A stretch of DNA of 64,000 nt. Origin: CBFHWY01 sp965659675 (GTDB lineage: Bacteria > Bacteroidota > Bacteroidia > Flavobacteriales_G > Salibacteraceae). The stretch lies in contig CBFHWY010000003.1 of NCBI GenBank assembly GCA_965659675.1, positions 1-64,000 of the forward strand. The letters run 5' to 3'. Below, piece by piece: positions 50,232 through 57,613 of this stretch. The notes under the pieces were generated by a model. That model had not been told where the DNA came from. It was given only the letters and a program-made list of their open reading frames with translations, and made no database searches. Every line of letters begins with the position of its first letter. The stretch's first letter is position 1. The position numbers were made by a program, and so were the translations under genes.

Positions 50232-53200
50232 ATGTTTACACTCTCATTAATAGTTTCACAACAGATAAGCGCGAGTGCACAATACATATTTAATGTCCAA
50301 GAATACTTCACATCTAATAATCCCTCTGCCAACCATGGATCAAGTAGTATTGAAGATTCCAATGGAAATATTTACCTAGTCTCCAACACCCTCGTTGGAA
50401 GTACAACAGATATTAGTCTCTCCAAAATTGATGCATCAGGAAACACTATTTGGGTTGATTCCTTAGATGGACACAATCTAAATGATTACGGGGTGCATTT
50501 GACATTTAATGGTGATGGAGATATTTTGATTTGTGGTGCAACACAAGATTTAAACGAAGGATACAACGTACTCATTGCTCAATACGACACTTCAGGTAGC
50601 ATAGACTGGACCTATGAATACAACGCTGCCGATAACTTAGATGACATACCTACTTACATTTTAAGCGACGAGAACTCAAATATTTATGTTACAGGAGGAA
50701 CTAACACACACTCCGAAGGGGTAAATGCCCTGATTTTTAAACTCGACAATACTGGCAACTTTCAATGGGACGATACTTACGATGAAAGCAACGAAGATGA
50801 TAGTGGAGTTCAATTGGATTTGAGTGATGGAAAGATCCTAATGTCTGGTGGAAGCGAAACCAACCAGCAGAGTGGAGAGTATTTTGTTCTGGAGTATAAC
50901 AGTTCAGGTACCCAAACCGATAGTTGGACCAGCCCAACCGGAGTGGATAATGTAGATTACCTAAGTTCAATGAAACGATCTGAAAATGGCAATCTCTACT
51001 TATGTGGTAGTAGGCAAGATGACCTGTATGTCGTTGCTCTAGATACTCTTTTGGACACGCTTTGGACTTATCATTATGACTACAATGGCGTGGCTGATCT
51101 TGGTAAAGACCTCTGTATCGATCAGGGCGAAAACATTTATGTCACTGGCTATGGTGGAAACAATTCGGGTGGCAAAGACGCCTTGCTTTTAAAACTCAGT
51201 TCTTCTGGTATTCTGGAATGGGAAAGAGCCTGGAAAGGGTCGTTACTTGATTCATCCAGCAGTGGTCTTCAGGTTTTTGAAGACAATTACAAGGTGTTTA
51301 TGTTGGCGTCTGTTTACAATGCAGATAGAGACCTACTAGTTGCTCAAATTGATAGCTCAGGCCAAATTGATTGGTACGATGAGCATCATCGCGGTATAGA
51401 TTCTCCTCAAAGCCTGCATCGAAGTGAAAATGGACTAAAACTATTTTATTCGAGCTTCGATGGAATTCAATATGAGGAAATACTGCGTAGCTATGAGCTT
51501 TTCCAGCGAAGCAATACGGCAGTTACCGATACGTATGGGTCACCCTTGTATTTGGAGGATGAATTAATTGTACAGTTTAAAGAAAAACATCTGGACACAA
51601 CCGCTTTAGATGACTTAAGCCTCCGTTTTGGGGAACTTGAAGCTTTTTTAGACTCAACCGCAGTAGCTCAAATAGAGTCATTAAATGAGCTTACCAATAC
51701 CGAGGACCTTAAGATTGTTCGCATCGTTAACCAATCCCGTCATGAGAAACTCAGCATTAGCAGAACCGGTTACCGTGTTCCAATACCTGAGTTTTATAGA
51801 TCCTTATTGTTGAGCTTTCCTGAAGACATCAACGAAAAAACGATGGCCTCTTCCTTTGGAGCATTAGGATCAGTGACCGGGGCGTGGGTCAACAAAATTG
51901 CAGCATTGGATGCTTCATCAAATGACAGTCTCTTTAGCAATCAATTTTCATTACAAAATAATAATTTCAACGATCATGTTGAAATAGAAGATGCCTGGGA
52001 TATTGAAACCGGTAAAAGTCATGTTCGGGTGGGGGTGTTTGATTCGGGCATTATGTGGGAGCATGAAGATTTTATGTTTAGGGATACTGCCTCTACTCCA
52101 AAATTCGACTCCTCCCTAGTGGTGGATGGGGCGAATTTTGCGTTACCACAATCTCTACTTGACCAGAGAGCTGATATTAGAAAATTAGCCAATTTCACTG
52201 GTAGGGACCGCATCGATCATCACGGCACGAATGTATCAGGCGTTATTGGCGCCATTCGAAATAATCAAAAAGGAGTAGCGGGCATCGCGGGTGGTGATTC
52301 AAGTAGCAACAGAGGCGTTCGACTTGTAGACATTAAAATATTCAAATGTGTTTTTAATAATGATGTTGGTGGCTGGGAGTCATTCACAGATGAAGCTACT
52401 GCAATCGAAGCACTTAGGATAGCTGCGCTTGATACCAATAGCAATGGTTTTGGAATTCATGTTGCCAACCACAGCTATGCCTTTTTTGACACGAGTACTG
52501 CACCCATAATGGAGCAAGCATATCGATTACTCTACAGAAACGGAGTAACCCAAATCGCATCACGCGGGAATAGAAAAGATAGTTTAAACCGTAGAGGAAA
52601 TGCCTGGCAAGTCCCTTCTCAGTATGGCGATTCTATGATGTTAAGCGTGGCTATTTCAGCCCCTGGAACAGGTGATTTAGATACTAATTTCTCCCTTTTT
52701 GCTGGAGAGATTGATCTTGTAGCACCTGGTGGATATACAGATGTCTGGACTACAGACGGCAGTTCCCCTCCAAAAAATGGGAAGCCATACACCAATTTTG
52801 GGTCCATGGCGGGAACATCTATCTCCGCCCCACATGTTTCAGGAATCACCTCTCTGATCTACAGTTATTTAAATGACTATGATTGTAATAGTCGGGTGAG
52901 CCATGAAGATGTGGAATATATCCTTAGCCAAACGGCTAATGATAAAGATATGTCCGGTGAAGATTCCTTAAGCGGTTTTGGTTTGGTCTCCGCTAAAAAA
53001 GCCCTAGAGTTTATCGAATGGCCTAAACACCGTTTATATCATATGGATACTCTAATTGATACCTCAAATCTTATTTTGGATACTACAGGTATCTCTATTA
53101 CCATTTCTGATGAAGCCGGCTTTTTTGATAATAACCTTTCCACTGGACAATACAATGCCGATGTATATCTTGCTAAAGCATCACTACCATATTCTCCAAC

Positions 53201-53792
53201 ACCAGATGGCTCTGAGCAGCTTAATCACATTTGGAAACGTTTAAGCGCTTGCACTGTGCTTCCGCACTTCAGTCGTAATAATGGGGTCATTAAGAATAGG
53301 CATAGTTTACATAGTTTTACTTTTGATCATCCTGATGCCTGGCAACTCGAAGGTTATGTGTATAAAATAGACTTAGGTAATGGAAAACATCAATGGATAC
53401 CTGATTATGTTCAGGCCACAGGTCAAGTGCGCTTAGGGTATTCAGGAAGGTCAACTTCCTCAACAGGAAACGCTAATCCTTATGAATGCGACAGCATTAA
53501 CAAGGTGATTGATATTCCAACCGAAGCAGAACCCCAATTGGTCACGCTAAATACAAATTCGGTCAAAGTATTTCCCAATCCGACTTCCAAAAACTTTACC
53601 ATACAATGGTCTTTTGAAGAGAAGGAAGAAGTACAGATACAGGTTTCGGATATTTCAGGGAGGTGGCTCATTACAAAAAACAGACTCGAACCGAAAGGAG
53701 AAATTAATCTCTCGCTTGATACTCCCGGAGTTTATTTGATCTCTGTTTACAATTCCGGGGAAAGAAAAGTTCAAAAACTCATCCTTCAATGA
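50232..53792 (+). CDS. T9SS-exported subtilisin-like serine peptidase with N-terminal propeller
   Basis: A 1186-residue secreted protease. Residues about 20-430 are repeats such as SLSKIDASGNTIWVDSLDG and LFKLDNTGNFQWDD, forming a beta-propeller. The S8 domain has D604 (GVFDSGI), H664 (DHHGTNVSG) and S863 (GTSISAPHVSG), so it should be active. The C-terminal type A sorting domain has VFPNPTSKNFTI and GVYLISV. The frame now opens at ATG 50232, giving MFTLSLIVSQQISASAQ, a signal peptide without the usual positive N-region; in-frame codons upstream would supply KLKSQRFAAAIKL but have no start codon. Confidence 0.88.
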   Translation: MFTLSLIVSQQISASAQYIFNVQEYFTSNNPSANHGSSSIEDSNGNIYLVSNTLVGSTTDISLSKIDASGNTIWVDSLDGHNLNDYGVHLTFNGDGDILICGATQDLNEGYNVLIAQYDTSGSIDWTYEYNAADNLDDIPTYILSDENSNIYVTGGTNTHSEGVNALIFKLDNTGNFQWDDTYDESNEDDSGVQLDLSDGKILMSGGSETNQQSGEYFVLEYNSSGTQTDSWTSPTGVDNVDYLSSMKRSENGNLYLCGSRQDDLYVVALDTLLDTLWTYHYDYNGVADLGKDLCIDQGENIYVTGYGGNNSGGKDALLLKLSSSGILEWERAWKGSLLDSSSSGLQVFEDNYKVFMLASVYNADRDLLVAQIDSSGQIDWYDEHHRGIDSPQSLHRSENGLKLFYSSFDGIQYEEILRSYELFQRSNTAVTDTYGSPLYLEDELIVQFKEKHLDTTALDDLSLRFGELEAFLDSTAVAQIESLNELTNTEDLKIVRIVNQSRHEKLSISRTGYRVPIPEFYRSLLLSFPEDINEKTMASSFGALGSVTGAWVNKIAALDASSNDSLFSNQFSLQNNNFNDHVEIEDAWDIETGKSHVRVGVFDSGIMWEHEDFMFRDTASTPKFDSSLVVDGANFALPQSLLDQRADIRKLANFTGRDRIDHHGTNVSGVIGAIRNNQKGVAGIAGGDSSSNRGVRLVDIKIFKCVFNNDVGGWESFTDEATAIEALRIAALDTNSNGFGIHVANHSYAFFDTSTAPIMEQAYRLLYRNGVTQIASRGNRKDSLNRRGNAWQVPSQYGDSMMLSVAISAPGTGDLDTNFSLFAGEIDLVAPGGYTDVWTTDGSSPPKNGKPYTNFGSMAGTSISAPHVSGITSLIYSYLNDYDCNSRVSHEDVEYILSQTANDKDMSGEDSLSGFGLVSAKKALEFIEWPKHRLYHMDTLIDTSNLILDTTGISITISDEAGFFDNNLSTGQYNADVYLAKASLPYSPTPDGSEQLNHIWKRLSACTVLPHFSRNNGVIKNRHSLHSFTFDHPDAWQLEGYVYKIDLGNGKHQWIPDYVQATGQVRLGYSGRSTSSTGNANPYECDSINKVIDIPTEAEPQLVTLNTNSVKVFPNPTSKNFTIQWSFEEKEEVQIQVSDISGRWLITKNRLEPKGEINLSLDTPGVYLISVYNSGERKVQKLILQ

Positions 53793-55492
53793 AGCGGTTT
53801 TATACACTGTTTGTTTTTCTTGCATTTAGCCACGCTTTATGGAGCCAAAGTGTACTTCATGCCAAAAGAATTCTATCATACCAAAACAACTCTAGAATTG
53901 TAAAACCAGCAGGAGAGGGTCAGTTTATTCTAAGCCTTGGTGCCGCTTATAACGATACCTTACGTTATGGCAATAAGGTCTTTGTTTATGATACTTCGGT
54001 TTCTTCGGGTACTGACATGTTCGGCAATCATCTTCTTATTGATTTTGAAGGAAATTATCAGAATCATTTTCTGAGTGCAAGAGGCATTGAAACTATACCT
54101 TACTTCACCAGCAAGGGATCATTTTTGTTTACCGGGCGTTACCCTGGTTACGCCTCTCCTGTTCGAATCAGTGAGTATGAATTTGAAGAGGATACTGTCT
54201 ATGCCAGAATTACTGGAAATTTTGGAACGGAAAACGCCTACATATGTGCACTTGATCCTCAATTAAGGTTTATTGGTGGTGTAAACATTTCCACCCCTGG
54301 AAGAGGCAGTATACGATTGAAAGCAGTCAGCTCTACTTCAGGTTATTATGTAAGTGGAAGCATAGCTTCTGAGGAGATGAAATGGGATTCAGACTCTATT
54401 CATGTGAAGAGTTTTGGCTCTTATGCCCAGAGCTTTTCCTTTCTAGCTCGGTTGGATAATGACTTTAATGTTATCTGGCGGAAGTATATTTTTGGCCTCC
54501 AATACCCATTTGACCCAAGATATAAGTATACCTACAAATCAGCGATTTCCTCAGGATCTGTACTTGAAACTTCGGATCAAAATCTAATGCTTTTTAGTGT
54601 TCATTCAGATGGACTCGAGTTCGATGGCGATACGGTAATTGCTGTGGAAGATCATCGTAGAGGACAGGTACATGCCCTTTTAATTGACTCTGGCGGGAAA
54701 CTTATCAAAGCATTCCAGTTCAGAAAACATTTGGAAAGCGATCACCTGGATGCGGTGAGTAACGGAGAAGGTACCATTTTACATTTTGTACGGTATAAAG
54801 AATCCTTCCCTCATGATGGGACTGTTCATCCTCCAGATTACTACTTCATTGTTTATGATGATACATTAGGCGTTAAAAAGATTCTACCCAATCGATATGC
54901 AACCGCTGTGTGTTCAGCCTCGGATGGCAGCTTTTATTGGGCAGGTAATATGAGTCCCAATCAGTCCTATGATTTTGGTGATATTCACATTAGTGCGAGC
55001 ACATCGAACAAATTGATCCTTGGGAAGATCTCTGCTGAAGGTGAATATTTGTGGGTTAAAACTTACAATGGCATTTTAGGGCCGACATCTATAACTGAGC
55101 ACTATAAAAAAATAGCAATTACCGGAACTCTTCAAAGGACTTTAATTAACGATAACGGCGATACTCTTTTGAAACCTGCCCCTTCGCCTCTTATTACAGG
55201 TGGCTTGGTTATTCTTGAGGATCAACATATACTTGGTGAAACAGAAGTATTAAGTGAAGAGGCCCGTTTAAAAGTCTACCCAAATCCTTCCAATACTTCA
55301 TTTACACTTGAGTGGGTGTTTGAAGAGGCGGTGGAACTTTCGGTTTATGATATTTCTGGAAGAAAAATATTTACAAAAACTGCTTTAGATCAAGCAGATC
55401 AACTTCGTTTTAGTCCCAATAATCCTGGTGTTTACTTCATTCACATCCAAGATGGCAAACAGTCTTTAACTAGAAAAATTGTGAAGCTTTAA
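53789..55492 (+). CDS. T9SS-exported beta-propeller-like protein
   Basis: A 567-residue secreted protein, signal peptide MKRFYTLFVFLAFSHALWSQ, overlapping the protease gene by 4 bp. The body repeats strand-turn blocks (GNHLLIDFEGNYQNHFLS, LLIDSGGKLIKAFQFRK, LILGKISAEGEYLWVKTY) like the propeller of the protease next door. The end is a type A sorting domain with KVYPNPSNTSFTLEW and GVYFIHI. The two genes are co-translated, probably as a secreted pair. No enzymatic motif is visible. Confidence 0.82.
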   Translation: MKRFYTLFVFLAFSHALWSQSVLHAKRILSYQNNSRIVKPAGEGQFILSLGAAYNDTLRYGNKVFVYDTSVSSGTDMFGNHLLIDFEGNYQNHFLSARGIETIPYFTSKGSFLFTGRYPGYASPVRISEYEFEEDTVYARITGNFGTENAYICALDPQLRFIGGVNISTPGRGSIRLKAVSSTSGYYVSGSIASEEMKWDSDSIHVKSFGSYAQSFSFLARLDNDFNVIWRKYIFGLQYPFDPRYKYTYKSAISSGSVLETSDQNLMLFSVHSDGLEFDGDTVIAVEDHRRGQVHALLIDSGGKLIKAFQFRKHLESDHLDAVSNGEGTILHFVRYKESFPHDGTVHPPDYYFIVYDDTLGVKKILPNRYATAVCSASDGSFYWAGNMSPNQSYDFGDIHISASTSNKLILGKISAEGEYLWVKTYNGILGPTSITEHYKKIAITGTLQRTLINDNGDTLLKPAPSPLITGGLVILEDQHILGETEVLSEEARLKVYPNPSNTSFTLEWVFEEAVELSVYDISGRKIFTKTALDQADQLRFSPNNPGVYFIHIQDGKQSLTRKIVKL

Positions 55493-55505
55493 GGTTTTTG
55501 TGATT

Positions 55506-55973
55506 TTAATCAATCAAACCAAACTGCCTCAGATGATGGCCCATGTGTTTCTTCTGAAATGTTAGCCAGCCCTCAAAATCCAGATCACCAAAAACTGGGT
55601 GGGTATAAATAAGTCCAGGATTCTCTTCGTGATGCTCAAAGAAGCGATCGATCTCCTTAAGCAAAGCCTCTTTTGCAGCTGAAAGGTCTGGCTTTCTCAA
55701 AGGCTGTTCTTTGCCTCCAAAAACCGGATTTGGAATACCACGAGCATACTCCTTATCACTGAACAAGAAGGCTCTTCGTTTCGGAAGAGAATCTTCGGGC
55801 ACGGCCAGGTCAACTTTGGCGCGACCGTTACTGATCATCCATGTACCAACTAAGTGTTCAACCATTGCCTGGGGAGACATTGTTCCCCAAACTCGTTCAG
55901 TATCTTCATTCAGCTTTTCGAGTGATTCCGGCACTGTTTTCTTAAAGAATTCCATAAACCGAATGTAAGACAT
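55506..55973 (-). CDS. DUF1569-family (DinB-like four-helix) protein
   Basis: A 155-residue protein of the DUF1569 group, often labelled oxepin-CoA hydrolase-like in Bacteroidota without direct evidence. Probable metal ligands are the His in AMVEHLVGTW and the pair in KKHMGHHLRQFG, as in the DinB/YfiT metal-binding fold; this is not the DinB polymerase. The C-terminal GWLTFQKKHMGHH is the family signature. It is convergent with the T9SS protein gene, 13 bp between ends. Met7 could also be the start. Confidence 0.75.
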   Translation of the reverse strand: MSYIRFMEFFKKTVPESLEKLNEDTERVWGTMSPQAMVEHLVGTWMISNGRAKVDLAVPEDSLPKRRAFLFSDKEYARGIPNPVFGGKEQPLRKPDLSAAKEALLKEIDRFFEHHEENPGLIYTHPVFGDLDFEGWLTFQKKHMGHHLRQFGLID

Positions 55974-56009
55974 TGATTGGTAATTTTAGCAAATGCAAAT
56001 CCTTAACTG

Positions 56010-56450
56010 TCCAAAGCTTTAGCCCTTTTGCCTGACGGCAATGGTCTTTTTGCTCCTGGCTGTCGCTCGAACAAGTTCGGCTCATGGATTAAGCCTCCTT
56101 ACAGTCGGCTTTTTCCTCAAAGGGGGTGGATCCAAAGCTTTAGCCCTTTTGCCTGACGGCAATGGTCTTTTTGCTCCTGACTGTCGCTCGAACAAGTTCG
56201 GCTCATGGATTAAGCCTCCTTTGCAGTCGGATTTTTCCTCAGAAGGGGGTGTGTCCAAAGCCTTAGCCCTTTTGCCTGACGGCAATGGCCTTTTTGCTCT
56301 TGGCTGTTGCTCGAACAAGTTCGGCTCATGGATTAAGCCTCCTTTGCAGTCGGATTTTTCCTCAGAAGGGGGTGTGTCCAAAGCTTTAGCCCTTTTGCCT
56401 GTCGGCAATGGTCTTTTTGCTCCTGGCTGTCGCTCGAACAAGTTCGGCTC
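56010..56450. repeat. Tandem repeat of about 122 bp, 3.6 copies
   Basis: Units begin TCCAAAGCTTTAGCCC at 56010, 56131, 56254 and 56377 (periods 121, 123, 123). Each contains GGCAATGG, the palindrome CGAAC-AA-GTTCG (56068-56079, 56189-56200, 56312-56323, 56435-56446) and, except in the last, AAGGGGGTG. On the minus strand each unit reads GAGCCGAACTTGTTCGAG, the same element as after tRNA-fMet with compensating base changes. Confidence 0.9.
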
Positions 56451-56465
56451 CATCCAGAAGCAAAA

Positions 56466-56494
56466 AGCCCCTTCCATGTTCCATGGAAAGGGCT
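56466..56494 (-). terminator. Rho-independent terminator of tRNA-Pro
   Basis: On the minus strand, AGCCCTTTCCATG, loop GAA, CATGGAAGGGGCT: 13 bp with one G-U, followed by TTTT. It begins 10 bp after the tRNA. Confidence 0.85.
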
Positions 56495-56503
56495 AAAGCT
56501 TTG

Positions 56504-56578
56504 TCGGGTAGAGAGGATTCGAACCTCCGATCTCACGCCCCCCAGACGTGCACATTAACCGGACTATGCTACTACCCG
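56504..56578 (-). tRNA. tRNA-Pro (GGG)
   Basis: Minus strand. Acceptor CGGGTAG pairs with CTACCCG, D-stem GCAT/ATGT, anticodon stem CACGT/GCGTG around loop CTGGGGG with anticodon GGG, T-stem GGAGG/CCTCT with one G-U. Discriminator A, no encoded CCA. Full cloverleaf of 75 nt. Confidence 0.93.
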
Positions 56579-56587
56579 AATAGGGGG

Positions 56588-56595
56588 CAAAAATA
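56588..56595 (-). promoter_or_regulatory. -7 promoter element of tRNA-Pro
   Basis: On the minus strand TATTTTTG fits TAnnTTTG, ending 9 bp before the tRNA. TTTG 15 bp further upstream (56611-56614) could be the -33 box, slightly closer than the usual 17 bp. Confidence 0.6.
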
Positions 56596-56645
56596 CAATT
56601 TAGTTCAGTGCAAATAAATGGGTGTTTGCCAAGAAAAACGGGCAA

Positions 56646-57593
56646 CTATTTTGCGCAGGTCTGATTATAGTAGTTAACCGCTTCCAGCATGTTCTTCCAC
56701 TTTAAGTAGTCCTTTTTCTGCTTTTTATCTAAGGCTTGAAAGGCAGGGCAATTAATGAATAACGCTTCAACCCACTCCTCGCAGCTCGCCTTGGTAACGA
56801 TCTCCATTTGACTTCCCTTATCGCGATTTAAGGTAAGGTACTCCGTATTGTAAGCTGCCCCTGAGTTAACCGTTGCCGGACCTGAACTTTCCCAGTCATT
56901 CTCTGCCATTTTCTGATCTAGCTTACTACTTGCAGCTGAGGATGCCGCATTCCCAAGGGCGGTCATCGCTTTATTCACACTCGTTGGAAAAGGGTTTTCT
57001 GCCATCAAAACAGCACCATCTGCAAGCGCCTGGGTCCATATGCTTCTGTATCGATCATAGGCTGTTGTCTCTCCATTGATCGTTTGTGCAACCCGGCTAA
57101 AACTCTTGGGTTTATATGCCCAAACAAGTCCATCTTTATCTTCCATGAGAATCTCATACACAAGCCAATCCTTTTCAAAATACTGCCCCTCTGCTGCCAT
57201 CATTTCATCCTTGAAACGCAGTGCAATTTTGGCTTCTTTCTTATTCCCATCGTTGTCGATAACATATCCTGGGTAAAAGTTCTTCTTTTCTTTCCTATCC
57301 TCCTTGAAATCGCTTATCCTAAGCCTTGGCTGGAAGTATTGAATGTCCATACGGGCAAACTTCTGTTTATCCTTACCTTGCTTGAGTCCAACTTCAGTAG
57401 TGTCATTGTTCTCCACTTTGATCTGGATCTCCCCTTCCAATTTTTGTCCGTTAAAATCTACTATGTAGCCGGGCAGGTACTTGCTGACCCAGGTGCGTTT
57501 TTTGCCTGATTGGGTCATAGACTGCGTTTGGTATTGACTAAAAAGGCCAGTGCTTGAAATAGTAAAAATGAATAGTAGGGCTATCGTTTTCAT
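56646..57593 (-). CDS. Exported protein of unknown function
   Basis: A 315-residue protein with signal peptide MKTIALLFIFTISSTGLFSQ, for which ATG 57593 is chosen over one 48 bp upstream. Two similar blocks (GYIVDFNGQKLEGEIQIK and GYVIDNDGNKKEAKIALRF) look like a repeated beta-domain often seen in Bacteroidota proteins near signalling or stress genes. The C-terminal 100 residues hold three Cys (KASCEEW, NCPAF, QTCAK). It is divergent from the TPR-CHAT gene, 20 bp between starts, so they may share control. No function is assigned. Confidence 0.7.
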   Translation of the reverse strand: MKTIALLFIFTISSTGLFSQYQTQSMTQSGKKRTWVSKYLPGYIVDFNGQKLEGEIQIKVENNDTTEVGLKQGKDKQKFARMDIQYFQPRLRISDFKEDRKEKKNFYPGYVIDNDGNKKEAKIALRFKDEMMAAEGQYFEKDWLVYEILMEDKDGLVWAYKPKSFSRVAQTINGETTAYDRYRSIWTQALADGAVLMAENPFPTSVNKAMTALGNAASSAASSKLDQKMAENDWESSGPATVNSGAAYNTEYLTLNRDKGSQMEIVTKASCEEWVEALFINCPAFQALDKKQKKDYLKWKNMLEAVNYYNQTCAK

Positions 57594-57613
57594 AAAATGT
57601 ATCTTGTGGGTTA

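Larger units (their letters stand above)
55974..56503. other. Gene-free region between the DUF1569 gene and tRNA-Pro
   Basis: Occupied mostly by the tandem repeat of about 122 bp and by the tRNA-Pro terminator. Frames of 131 and 151 codons on the two strands follow the repeat unit and show no codon structure of their own. Confidence 0.8.

Noticed and set aside
55506..55973. DinB polymerase relative
   Set aside because: The DinB-like name refers to the four-helix metal-binding fold; it has no polymerase motifs.
56041..56496. Overlapping frames of 151 (plus) and 131 (minus) codons
   Set aside because: Both follow the repeat of about 122 bp and show no start signal or family resemblance.
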